15,773 bases of DNA from M3007 sp038246345 (GCA_038246345.1 JBBRWA010000122.1:1-15773); one strand, 5' to 3'; positions 1-7,033 are shown, counted from the first letter of the stretch. Program-made: numbers and translations. The notes: generated by a model from the letters alone, not told the origin.

Positions 1-128
1 AAGCAAAAACAAGGTTCGCCAAAGCCAAAGGTCTGGGCGGCATTATGTTTTGGCAATTGGGCAGTGATTTGCCGGAAAATGGGCTGTTGGATGCGATTTA
101 TAAGGTTACACGGGAGCCTAATTTTTAG
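1..128 (+). CDS. C-terminal end of a glycoside hydrolase family 18 (chitinase-like) protein, partial
   Basis: The gene enters from the left edge. The frame starting at base 3 is open and ends at TAG 126-128, giving 41 residues. They include GGIMFWQLGSD followed by NGLLDAIYKV. In family 18 glycosidases the last beta-strand of the TIM barrel reads G(G/A)(I/V)M(F/V)W, with a tryptophan lining the sugar-binding -1 subsite, and is followed by a helix often reading LLDAI. This is seen here. By family knowledge the enzyme hydrolyses beta-1,4-linked N-acetylglucosamine polymers and is usually exported. The catalytic DxxDxDxE motif lies outside the window, so activity cannot be judged. No sorting domain follows the catalytic fold. 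The assignment rests on a short stretch but the motif is distinctive. Confidence 0.75.
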   Translation, partial: AKTRFAKAKGLGGIMFWQLGSDLPENGLLDAIYKVTREPNF

Positions 129-233
129 TTGTTGGTTGTTCACATTCGCTCGGGCTTAGTTTGGTTTTCACGAACTATCAAATTGAAAATTAATTCCTTA
201 CGCCAAACTACCAATAATGCTAAGAACAACGCA

Positions 234-276
234 CACCAATCACCAATCACCAATCACCAATATACTAGTCACCAAT
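234..276. repeat. CACCAAT heptamer tandem repeat
   Basis: Four perfect head-to-tail copies of CACCAAT run from 234 to 261. After an 8-base interruption containing ACTAGT (264-269), a fifth copy lies at 270-276. The array ends 4 bases before the stop codon of the minus-strand radical SAM gene (281-283). It is too short and regular to be a CRISPR array. It resembles the degenerate short-word repeats found between genes in some Bacteroidota genomes. No function can be read from it. The rest of the gap 129-280 is AT-rich, without a convincing gene or terminator. Confidence 0.85.
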
Positions 277-280
277 CACA

Positions 281-1843
281 TTACTTGCGATACCAAACCA
301 TCCCAGCCTTCGCGACAGCAACTTTTGCCAATAACTTCAATCCATTGATAGTGAACTGCTTGTCCGCCAATTTCGCTTTATGCCAATGCACTGAATTCAC
401 CGTCCAGCGCACCGCAAAATCGTAATAGCGCCGTGGATAAGTCCGTTGGAAATCAATATCCCGATCAGTGCTTTCCGCCCATGGCATGTCGGAAGAAGCG
501 GTGGATTCCACTTCCTCGTAAAGCCCTGTTCCTTTGATGGGATAGGCCACCGTGATGGTAAACAGGTCGGGATTGGAATCTTTCAAATGCTCCACGGTTT
601 CGCGGATATCAGCTTCCGTTTCACCGGGGTAGCCCAGCATGATGAAGGTGCCAGCCTGAATGCCTATTTTCCTGGCCGATTTGATCATCGCGCGCACCTG
701 ATCCACATCCACGCGGCGATCCATGGCATCGATGATGCGCTGGGAGCCGCTTTCTGCGCCAATCCACACGCGAAAGCAACCGCAGGCACGCAGCATTTTT
801 AGCACCTCATCATTGAGGCGGTCGGCGCGGGTGATGCACTCGAGTTGTACGGTCACCTGCCGTTTTTTTAGTTCATCGTGAAATTCACCCAGCCATTTAT
901 TGCTCACCGTGAACACATCATCCACAAACCAGATGAGGTCGAAATCGTAGTTTTTTTGCAGAAAAACGATCTCATCCACTACATTTTCCGCGCTTCGGCG
1001 ACGGTAACTTTGCCCGTACACCGCAGTGCTGCACCATTTGCAGGTATAAGGACAACCGCGCTGGGTGCTGATGCTCACAGCATTGTGGCCATGCGCTGTT
1101 TTCCAGACAGTAAGGTATTTTTCCAAATCAATTTTATGGCGATTCGGGAAAGGCAGGGCATCAATGTCGCGTATTTTTTCCCGAACCTGCGTTTTATGCA
1201 CCAAACCATCTTCCAACAAATAAGCCAAACCGTTCACAGTGTGGAATGTGGAATGCGGATTTCGGAATTTTCGAGTGCGGATTTTTTGAGTGCGGATTTT
1301 TTGAGTGCGGATTTTTTGAGTGCGGATTTCGGATTTCGGATTGCGGATTGGGCCACTCATTCCACCGTTCGGATGCTCAACGGGATATTCCGCACTCCGC
1401 ATTCCGAAATCCGCACTCGAAAGCTCCGCACTCGAAAGCTCCGCAATCGATAGCATTGTTTGTTCGCCTTCACCAATTACCATCAGGTCGGCACCGGTGG
1501 CAAGGTACTCGGGGATATTGTGGGTAACATCGGGGCCGCCCAATACGATGAGGGTGTTTTGTAGCGCGTCATGGTTGCGGATAAAACGCACAATTTCGAT
1601 GACATTGAGTTTGGTCATCAAATTGGTGTAAAGGGCAACGATGGGTGGCTGTGTTCTTAGAAGATACTCCTTCAGCAGTTCTTTTGTGGAAAAAGTGGTG
1701 TCAAAAACCTCGTTTTCGACGTTGTGTTTGTCGAGCCAGGCAGATAGGTACAGTAGCCCCAGGGGAGGGTAGGGCTTCATGATTGCCTGCTCTTTCGGAT
1801 CTTCGTGCAGGAAATAACCGTGGGTGAATAGTACCTTCATCAT
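281..1843 (-). CDS. Radical SAM protein with N-terminal B12-binding-like domain, carrying an internal repeat insertion
   Basis: This is a 520-residue protein. Residues 1-135 look like the Rossmann-type (cobalamin-binding-like) domain of B12-dependent radical SAM enzymes: a KVLFTHGYF start, PYPPLGLLYLSAWL, GGPDVTHN and IGEGE. No DxHxxG cobalamin-ligand motif is visible, which is common in this class. The radical SAM core begins with RGCPYTCKWCS, where C264, C268 and C271 form the CxxxCxxC that binds the 4Fe-4S cluster. It continues through VWIGAESGSQ and the LGYPGET segment. Residues about 136-202 are a repeat-derived insertion containing four IRTQK/IRTRK pentamers. The gene at 4858-6306 is a clear paralogue lacking it. 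Such enzymes use SAM to make a 5'-deoxyadenosyl radical and often methylate unactivated carbons; the substrate here is unknown. ATG at 1843 and 1840 are both possible starts. The neighbour at 1920 is divergent. Confidence 0.9.
   Translation of the reverse strand: MMKVLFTHGYFLHEDPKEQAIMKPYPPLGLLYLSAWLDKHNVENEVFDTTFSTKELLKEYLLRTQPPIVALYTNLMTKLNVIEIVRFIRNHDALQNTLIVLGGPDVTHNIPEYLATGADLMVIGEGEQTMLSIAELSSAELSSADFGMRSAEYPVEHPNGGMSGPIRNPKSEIRTQKIRTQKIRTQKIRTRKFRNPHSTFHTVNGLAYLLEDGLVHKTQVREKIRDIDALPFPNRHKIDLEKYLTVWKTAHGHNAVSISTQRGCPYTCKWCSTAVYGQSYRRRSAENVVDEIVFLQKNYDFDLIWFVDDVFTVSNKWLGEFHDELKKRQVTVQLECITRADRLNDEVLKMLRACGCFRVWIGAESGSQRIIDAMDRRVDVDQVRAMIKSARKIGIQAGTFIMLGYPGETEADIRETVEHLKDSNPDLFTITVAYPIKGTGLYEEVESTASSDMPWAESTDRDIDFQRTYPRRYYDFAVRWTVNSVHWHKAKLADKQFTINGLKLLAKVAVAKAGMVWYRK
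1238..1450. repeat. Composite direct/inverted repeat block inside the radical SAM gene
   Basis: On the plus strand, the 15-base unit GAGTGCGGATTTTTT occurs three times head to tail (1273-1287, 1288-1302, 1303-1317), with a partial fourth copy to 1327. On the other side of a spacer, CCGCACTCGAAAGCT occurs at 1411-1425 and 1426-1440, plus a partial copy at 1441-1450. The two sides share words in opposite orientation. GAATGCGGATTTCGGAAT (1251-1268) matches the reverse complement of 1401-1418 at 17 of 18 positions, so a long hairpin or cruciform is possible. The 15-base unit is a whole number of codons. On the minus strand it encodes IRTQK, and the block has no stop in the gene's frame. Edges are approximate, set by comparison with the paralogue. 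Confidence 0.85.
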
Positions 1844-1854
1844 TTTGTGTGGGC

Positions 1855-1862
1855 CAAAACTA
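1855..1862 (-). promoter_or_regulatory. Possible Bacteroidota -7 promoter element for the radical SAM gene
   Basis: On the minus strand this reads TAGTTTTG, a full match to TAnnTTTG. It sits 11 bases before the ATG at 1843, so a transcript would have almost no leader. I see no good TTTG -33 element at the usual spacing. The 76-base divergent gap to the gene at 1920 must hold promoters for both genes, and this is the best candidate for the minus side. Weak call. Confidence 0.3.
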
Positions 1863-1919
1863 GGGCAACTATTTAAACTCCTTGCCTTAAACCCGGTCTA
1901 TGTAACAAACGAACAAAGA

Positions 1920-3266
1920 ATGAGATCAATTTGTACACTTTTACTGCTTTTTTCCCTGGGCTTTCATGCTGTCACCGCTCAATCATTACTCAAACCTTTT
2001 ATCGGGGTCGACAGCCTGCCGGACGACAGTACGCCCATTTGCTCAATACCATTGTACCTGGGTTCTTTCGATAATTCAGGCTTGCACACAGGTGACACCA
2101 TCCCGGATTTTCAGTTATTCAGCCCTGATGGCACGGCTTTTCACCTAGCCGAAAAGCTTGCCTTGGGCAAGCCCGTTTTGCTGGTCAACGGCAGCTATAC
2201 CTGCCCGGTTTTCAGGGGCAAAGTACCAGCACTCAACCAAATCGTCGCGGCTTACAATGACCAAGTGACCATTTGTGTGATCTACACTGTGGAAGCTCAT
2301 CCAGATATTGACATCAGTCCATATTTCGGCACTGTCAACACGGGCTCTCCCAATACCAACGCGGGCATTTTGTACCGCCAGCCGACTACCTATGGCGAAC
2401 GGGTAGATGTTGTGAAAGATATGGTTCAGGCAATGAGCATCAACGCGCCAATTTATGTGGATGGCCCATGCAATTCTTGGTGGTCTGTTTTTGGTCCTGC
2501 ACCCAACAATGCCTATCTCATTGATCCAGATGGGATCGTTGTTGCCAAGCACGGTTGGTTCAATCGTGCGCCCGACGACATGATGTGCGACATTGAGCAC
2601 TATTTTGATCCCAATGAAGATTGTGGCAATACGAGTGGCCAAACGGGGACATTTACGTTCAGCTTGCTCCATGACACCATCAGTTACGGGTTGCCGGGAG
2701 AAGCATTGTATGTGGAAGCGGAGTTGAAAAACCCGACAGCTTACCCGGTCAACATCGAAGTCAAGCGTTTGATTGAAAATGTGCCTGCGGGATGGACGAC
2801 TGCTATGTGCATCGATATCTGTTATGCGCCCAGTGTGGAGTATACGACCATTCAGGTTCCTGCAAATGGTTCGCAGTTGTTTATCATGGATTTTTTCACC
2901 GATCCGCTGTTGCAGGGCAAGGGCATGGCGCAAATCGGTTTTCGGAATTTACAGGCGACCAATAATAAGTTTACTAGCCGAATGTATGCTTCAACGGAAC
3001 AAGTGAGCAAGCTACAAGCGGAGCTTGGAACAGACCTTTCTGCGGCTGTTTTTCCACAGCCAGCCAGGGATGTGGCCAGGGTGAAACTGCCGGATACGTG
3101 GCAGAATACAGGGGCGCAGTTGTGGCTATTTGACCTGAATGGGCGGTTGGTGCGACGAATGCTTGTTACAGAACAAATTATGGAATTGGAGCGCGGCGAA
3201 TTGGCTTCTGGGGTTTATTATTTCCAGGTAGAGGGTCTTGGTTCTGGCCGGGTGGTGTTTTATTGA
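1920..3266 (+). CDS. Secreted deiodinase-like thioredoxin-fold protein with type IX sorting domain
   Basis: From ATG 1920 the protein has 448 residues. An upstream in-frame ATG (1824) is rejected because it hides the signal peptide. Residues 1-21 (MRSICTLLLLF...TAQ) form a typical Bacteroidota Sec signal. Residues about 55-230 form a thioredoxin-like domain with NGSYTCPVFRGK (C95) and VIYTVEAHP (EAH 125-127). These match the iodothyronine deiodinase pattern GSCT(Sec)PPF and YIxEAH, with cysteine (TGC 2202-2204) where animal enzymes carry selenocysteine. Residues about 235-365 look like an Ig-type beta domain. Residues about 375-448 (FPQPARD, LWLFDLNGRLVRR, LASGVYYFQV) match the T9SS type A sorting domain, so the protein should be exported and attached to or released from the cell surface. 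A redox or reductive dehalogenation role is inference; a general surface peroxiredoxin-like role is equally possible. It is divergent from the radical SAM gene. Confidence 0.85.
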   Translation: MRSICTLLLLFSLGFHAVTAQSLLKPFIGVDSLPDDSTPICSIPLYLGSFDNSGLHTGDTIPDFQLFSPDGTAFHLAEKLALGKPVLLVNGSYTCPVFRGKVPALNQIVAAYNDQVTICVIYTVEAHPDIDISPYFGTVNTGSPNTNAGILYRQPTTYGERVDVVKDMVQAMSINAPIYVDGPCNSWWSVFGPAPNNAYLIDPDGIVVAKHGWFNRAPDDMMCDIEHYFDPNEDCGNTSGQTGTFTFSLLHDTISYGLPGEALYVEAELKNPTAYPVNIEVKRLIENVPAGWTTAMCIDICYAPSVEYTTIQVPANGSQLFIMDFFTDPLLQGKGMAQIGFRNLQATNNKFTSRMYASTEQVSKLQAELGTDLSAAVFPQPARDVARVKLPDTWQNTGAQLWLFDLNGRLVRRMLVTEQIMELERGELASGVYYFQVEGLGSGRVVFY

Positions 3267-3367
3267 GTTGGTCAAAGACCGTTGAAAGAGATATGAGCGA
3301 AGCCTTTTTCGTTGTGGTCGTTGTGGCGTGGTGTGAGAATATTTTTAATGTCGTGGTGGGCGTGTAA

Positions 3368-3402
3368 CTATGTTTTCTATGTTCCTATGTGTCTATGTGT
3401 TG
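3368..3402. repeat. CTATGT short-word repeat in a convergent gap
   Basis: CTATGT recurs at 3368, 3377, 3385 and 3393, a spacing of 9, 8 and 8 bases, giving a degenerate octamer tract. It lies in the 143-base convergent gap between the deiodinase-like gene and the methyltransferase gene, just downstream of the methyltransferase stop. On the minus strand the stop is followed by a run of T (complement of 3403-3409), but no stem precedes it. The rest of the gap is GT-rich low-complexity sequence without a gene. Confidence 0.65.
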
Positions 3403-3409
3403 AAAAAAA

Positions 3410-4192
3410 TCATGTGTTGCCCAAAAGGATAAAATGATCTGATGCCCCAGCCATCCATCTAGGACAACAATACCTTTCCATGAAATTCAAAAACCTCAAA
3501 GCCCTCGGACGATTAACAAAAAAAGGATCCAAGTAAGACGGGGGCAGCCAAAAGCCGATGGGGGACACTTGCGTTTGCACCAGGCTTGAAATACTTAAAT
3601 GATTTGGGCTGTAATACCAGGTTTCAACCGTCGTGTTTTCATCCAATTGCGCATCCACAGGGCCACCCCGACACCGCCGAAACGCTGCTTTGGGCTTCCT
3701 TTTCAACAAGAAATACAGCGTTTCCCACAGACAAAACCTCCCCATGATAACAGCAACGATCTGACCACCAGGCTTTAGTTTTGAATGCAAGGCAGCCCAT
3801 AATTGCGCCAATTCTTCTGGTGAAATACAGTTCAATCCCCCAAAATTGGAGAAGATCAAATCGAAGGAATGAGCTGGTAGCGTTTGAATCTCCGCAAAAG
3901 CATATACCCGGGTTGAAACTAGATCGCTCAGACCTTCTCGTTCAACTTTTCCGGCCGTTACCCGCACCATCTCTGGCGAAATATCTGTTGCCAGCACCTG
4001 CCAACCGCGCTTCCCCATCCAAATAGCATCGGCACCGGTTCCGCAGTTCAGCTCTAGTACGTTTGGAGTTCCAGGTACTTTCTCCGCCAGCAGTTTCCAT
4101 ACCAATTCCCGTTGCAGCTTTCCAACGGAGGTTTCGGTAAAAGTGGCATCGTAATCGCTTGCGACAGCGGAAAAAGCAGGTTCGGAGCTCAT
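3410..4192 (-). CDS. Class I SAM-dependent methyltransferase
   Basis: This is a 260-residue protein starting at ATG 4192 (MSSEPAFSAVASDYD). The reading frame is open further upstream, but that part is the shadow of the OmpA gene and has no protein-like character. Motif I is VLELNCGTGADAIWMG (residues about 45-60), which binds SAM. D70 in VLATDIS is the acidic residue for the ribose. FDLIFSNFGGLNC is motif IV, followed by LKPGGQIVAVI. No membrane segment or signal is seen, so it should be cytoplasmic. Its start overlaps the TGA of the OmpA reading frame by four bases (ATGA), a sign of translational coupling. It is the last gene of the operon that contains the second radical SAM gene, so the two may modify the same product. 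The methyl acceptor is unknown. Confidence 0.9.
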   Translation of the reverse strand: MSSEPAFSAVASDYDATFTETSVGKLQRELVWKLLAEKVPGTPNVLELNCGTGADAIWMGKRGWQVLATDISPEMVRVTAGKVEREGLSDLVSTRVYAFAEIQTLPAHSFDLIFSNFGGLNCISPEELAQLWAALHSKLKPGGQIVAVIMGRFCLWETLYFLLKRKPKAAFRRCRGGPVDAQLDENTTVETWYYSPNHLSISSLVQTQVSPIGFWLPPSYLDPFFVNRPRALRFLNFMERYCCPRWMAGASDHFILLGNT

Positions 4193-4844
4193 TTTACAAA
4201 GTTGATTTCTACACGGCGATTGGCTTGGCGGCCAGCTTCGGTTTCGTTGGTGGCGATGGGATCCGACTCGCCCAGGCCTTGAACAACGAATAGGGTAGTG
4301 GCCAGGCCATGTTTTTCCACAAACCAATTTTTGACTGACAGGGCTCTTTTGGCGGACAACTCCAGGTTGAAAGCATCGCTGCCCACATCGTCGGTATAGC
4401 CCGAAATATGCACCGATCTTGGGCGTTGGATACTGATTTGAGCAGCGCAGGTTTCCAGTACAGTGTTGGCCGTATAGTAGAAACCAAAGCACCAAACTGG
4501 AATGTTTCAATTTGAAGCGAATTCATGTAAAAACTTAATTTGTACTGTGCACCGGCTTTTAATGGACACAGTAATCGGGTGTACAGAAAAAAACGGTGAT
4601 TGCGAAGGCCTTCCAGATTTTCCATTACAAAGGTTTCATACAATTTACCGCTAAAAGCTGGAGGCAGATTTGCCCGCGAAACTGGGTTGATCAATGGTAT
4701 ATGAAACCATGCCTCAGGGGCGCATTTGGCATAAAATTCGGAACAAATATTGATCTCTTCAAACCCGCCGTTGGCAATCAGGTTCTGCGCATTTGCGCTG
4801 GAAAAACAAAGAAAAGCGAAAGGCAAAAGTTTGATTTTCAGCAC
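4189..4844 (-). pseudogene. OmpA-family gene, shortened and split over two reading frames
   Basis: The 5' part reads in one frame from a likely GTG start at 4844: signal peptide LKIKLLPFAFLCFSSANAQ, then NLIANGGFEEINICSEF and KCAPEAWFHIP. This is the opening of a Bacteroidota family with an N-terminal carbohydrate-binding-like domain and a C-terminal OmpA domain. The 3' part lies in a different frame and ends at TGA 4189-4191: SVHISGYTDDVGSDAFNLEL, SAKRA, GLGESDP and GRQANRRVEINFV, the peptidoglycan-binding half of an OmpA domain. The frame must change within roughly 4395-4510. The N-terminal domain is also short: after YKLSFYMNS the strands usually present in this family, about 150 or more residues by my recollection, seem missing. 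An internal deletion with frameshift explains both. A sequencing error could explain the frame but not the shortness. The gene lies 13 bases after the radical SAM stop and overlaps the methyltransferase start. Confidence 0.7.
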
Positions 4845-4857
4845 GATAATGTAGGGT

Positions 4858-6306
4858 TTAGGTTGAACTGCGTTCCAGCCGCTGCAAACGCCAGGCATCA
4901 AGCTGCGCAGCCGGCGCATAATACAATGCTTTGAACGCCTTCCGAAAATTCCCATTGCCAGTCTTCAGGAATTTAACCCACTCATTCAGCCCTTGCCGCA
5001 GGCGAAAACGCTTGTGTACCAGGCGGTGCAGGCGGCGGTAATATGCCGGTGGAAAGGTCGCAGGGTACATCATGTCAAGGTCGTCAGAGACCGTCCAGTT
5101 CTGTTTTTCGCCCAATAGGTTTTTTACTTTTTCGTAGAATTTTGTGCCCGGCAGCGGGTACGAAACCGATATGCCGATGTCGTGGGGCTGCAGCTCCTCC
5201 ACCATTTTCAAAGTAGCCTCAATGTCAGCCTTTGTTTCGCCCAGATAGCCGAATTGCAGGAAAAAGCAGACATCTATGCCTTTGCTTTTCAATAACTTCG
5301 TCGCCTCGCTTATTTCCGCCACTTTGGTGCCCTTGTCCATCGCGTCCAGTATTTTTTGGGAACCGCTCTCGGCACCCACCCAAACCTGTCGCAAGCCCGA
5401 AGCCGCGAGCGCATCAATGGTATCTTCCTTCAACAACAGGTCGACACGGCTTTGAATTTTATAAGTGAATTGCAGGTTTTTCTCCTGAACAATGTCCCGA
5501 AAACGCTGCACCCAGCCCGGTTTCAGTCCAAAAATATCATCGGCCATCCAGAACTGATTTACCCCAAACTTTTCGATCAACATTTCAATCTCCCCAGCCA
5601 CGCGTTCCGGGCTGCGGGAATTGTAACGGTTGCCGTAAATGGGCTTGGCGCACCAGTTGCATTTGTAGGGGCAGCCGCGGGTAGTAGCCAGGTTCAAGGC
5701 AAAGTAGCCGTGCGTGTGCATCCAAATATCGCGGTATGCTCCGATATCAACCAAATCCCACGCAGGATCTGGCAAATCATCCAAATGATGCAAAACGGGC
5801 CTCGGCGCATTGGGAATGGTGCTGTTTGCCGTAACGATGCCCAGAATTTGGGAAAAATCTGCAGCGCCCGCTTCAATGGCCGCCACCAATTCGCGTAACG
5901 TAATTTCTCCTTCGCCTAATATGATAAAGTCAGCGCCATTGGCCAGGTATTCTGCTGCATGGTCGGTGCTGTCGCTGCTGTTGACGATGACCGTGCAGCC
6001 TTGTTCCTTGCCCCATTTGGCCATTTGAAAAGCGGCTTCCCGCATGCGCGTGAGGCACATTTTGGTCAGGTAATTGAAGCCGTCGTCGTAAATAACCAAG
6101 TAATCGGGCTTAGAACGGGACAAAACGGGCAGTATTTCCGCCGCAGCTGCCCGAAGCCCGGTATCGAACAATTCTACGTCATATCCATTTTCACGCATAA
6201 ACGCCGCTGCATACATGGTGCCGTACGGCGGGTATGGCTGCGCTGTTTTCCATTGTTTTTCGTCGAAACGATAGAAGTAGGAATGGGTGAAAAGGATTTT
6301 GGACAT
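4858..6306 (-). CDS. Radical SAM protein with N-terminal B12-binding-like domain (paralogue of the gene at 281-1843)
   Basis: This is a 482-residue protein from ATG 6306 (MSKILFTHSYFYRFDE). A longer open frame upstream runs into the YceI gene and is rejected. The N-terminal Rossmann-like domain (about 1-160) shows PYPPYGTMYAAAF, VELFDTG, DFIILGEGE and no DxHxxG motif. The radical SAM core starts at TRGCPYKCNWCA, with C212, C216 and C219 binding the 4Fe-4S cluster. It is followed by MADDIF, VWVGAESGSQKILDAMDKG, FGYLGET and VSYPLPGTKFYEKVK. A basic C-terminal region of about 90 residues follows. The protein matches the gene at 281-1843 along its whole length apart from the latter's insertion, so the two are paralogues with perhaps related substrates. 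It begins 5 bases after the YceI stop and is followed at 13 bases by the OmpA remnant. The reaction is not known; radical methylation or a related C-C or C-S chemistry is inferred from the family. Confidence 0.92.
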   Translation of the reverse strand: MSKILFTHSYFYRFDEKQWKTAQPYPPYGTMYAAAFMRENGYDVELFDTGLRAAAAEILPVLSRSKPDYLVIYDDGFNYLTKMCLTRMREAAFQMAKWGKEQGCTVIVNSSDSTDHAAEYLANGADFIILGEGEITLRELVAAIEAGAADFSQILGIVTANSTIPNAPRPVLHHLDDLPDPAWDLVDIGAYRDIWMHTHGYFALNLATTRGCPYKCNWCAKPIYGNRYNSRSPERVAGEIEMLIEKFGVNQFWMADDIFGLKPGWVQRFRDIVQEKNLQFTYKIQSRVDLLLKEDTIDALAASGLRQVWVGAESGSQKILDAMDKGTKVAEISEATKLLKSKGIDVCFFLQFGYLGETKADIEATLKMVEELQPHDIGISVSYPLPGTKFYEKVKNLLGEKQNWTVSDDLDMMYPATFPPAYYRRLHRLVHKRFRLRQGLNEWVKFLKTGNGNFRKAFKALYYAPAAQLDAWRLQRLERSST

Positions 6307-6311
6307 TGCCT

Positions 6312-6986
6312 TTAGTTCTTTTTCGCCTCCAGTGTAAGCGAAAGCATTACGTTGTCGTTGATGAGTTTGTCCTTGGCGGTGCCGAGTATGCCGGAGTGGA
6401 AATTGACCCCCCATTCGGTGCGGTTGATGGGAAAGGTAACCGATTGTGCCTTCAGTTTGTCGCCTTCGATGCTCATGGTGACCGGGATGTTCACTGGTTT
6501 TGTTTTGCCTTTCATGGTGAGGTCGCCCACGATGAGCCAGTTATAGGCAGGGTTGGTGCTTGGCAGCACTTGGCTGATGACAAATTCTGCTTTGGGGAAT
6601 TTATCGGCCTCAAAAAAATCGGAATCGCGCAGGTGTGATTCCAGGTCGCGGCGTTCTCCGGCATCTTTGATGTCAGAAACCGTAATGGAATGCATGTCCA
6701 GGATGATTTTACCATTGATCAATTGATTCTGATTGACCAATAGTTCGCCCTTTTCGACATTGATGGTGCCACTGTGGCCATCACCGATTGATTTTTTCCC
6801 CGACCAGTTGATGGTGCCTCCTGTGACAAGGAATGTGGCGGCCCCTACTTTGGAAACAGCGACTTCTTGAATGGTATCGAGTTTGGGTGTGGAATTCGTT
6901 GATTGATCTTTTGGATCGTTTTTACAGGAATAAAAGAAAAGTAAGGCCAATAGGCTGGCAACAGAGATACATGCAGTGTGCAACAT
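6312..6986 (-). CDS. YceI-family lipoprotein
   Basis: This is a 224-residue protein starting at ATG 6986. The hydrophobic leader MLHTACISVASLLALLFFYSC ends in a lipobox, with C21 as the predicted lipidated residue, followed by a charged linker (KNDPKDQS). Residues about 50-222 form the YceI domain: TINWSGKKSIGDGHSGTINV, LDMHSITVSDI, LESHLRDSDFFEADKFPKA, VGDLTMKGKTKPV and TEWGVNFHSG are all typical. YceI proteins form a lipocalin-like barrel that binds long isoprenoid or fatty-acyl molecules in the periplasm. Here the domain is probably tethered to a membrane. It leads a tight operon with a radical SAM enzyme 5 bases downstream, which would fit a lipid-like product, but that link is inference. 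Longer upstream starts are rejected because they overlap the phosphoesterase gene and lose the lipobox. Confidence 0.9.
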   Translation of the reverse strand: MLHTACISVASLLALLFFYSCKNDPKDQSTNSTPKLDTIQEVAVSKVGAATFLVTGGTINWSGKKSIGDGHSGTINVEKGELLVNQNQLINGKIILDMHSITVSDIKDAGERRDLESHLRDSDFFEADKFPKAEFVISQVLPSTNPAYNWLIVGDLTMKGKTKPVNIPVTMSIEGDKLKAQSVTFPINRTEWGVNFHSGILGTAKDKLINDNVMLSLTLEAKKN

Positions 6987-7033
6987 GATAATAGAGGGTG
7001 AAGTTTTATGTAACGATTTTCGGAAATGTGCCG

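Noticed and set aside
1273..1450. Repeats that might be a CRISPR array
   Set aside because: Units are 15 bases, head to tail without unique spacers, include inverted copies and lie in a coding frame; no cas genes are present.
878..1453. 191-residue plus-strand open frame
   Set aside because: It is antisense to the radical SAM gene; its apparent repeats are just the reverse reading of the repeat block.
2202..2204. Selenocysteine codon in the deiodinase-like active site
   Set aside because: The codon is TGC (cysteine), not TGA, so no selenocysteine insertion is needed.
2145..2933. 262-residue minus-strand open frame
   Set aside because: It is antisense to the deiodinase-like gene, whose signal peptide and domains are clear; the antisense protein is His- and Arg-rich and shows no motif.
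3270..3280. GGTC-AAA-GACC hairpin after the deiodinase-like gene as a terminator
   Set aside because: The stem is only four base pairs and no T-tract follows.
4193..4510. N-terminal extension of the methyltransferase frame to a 366-residue protein
   Set aside because: The extension overlaps the OmpA reading frame and is rich in Arg, Cys and Pro without domain character. ATG 4192 with the ATGA overlap gives a normal methyltransferase length.
6307..6414. N-terminal extension of the second radical SAM frame
   Set aside because: It overlaps the end of the YceI gene and has no similarity to the paralogue, which starts at the equivalent of MSKILFTH.
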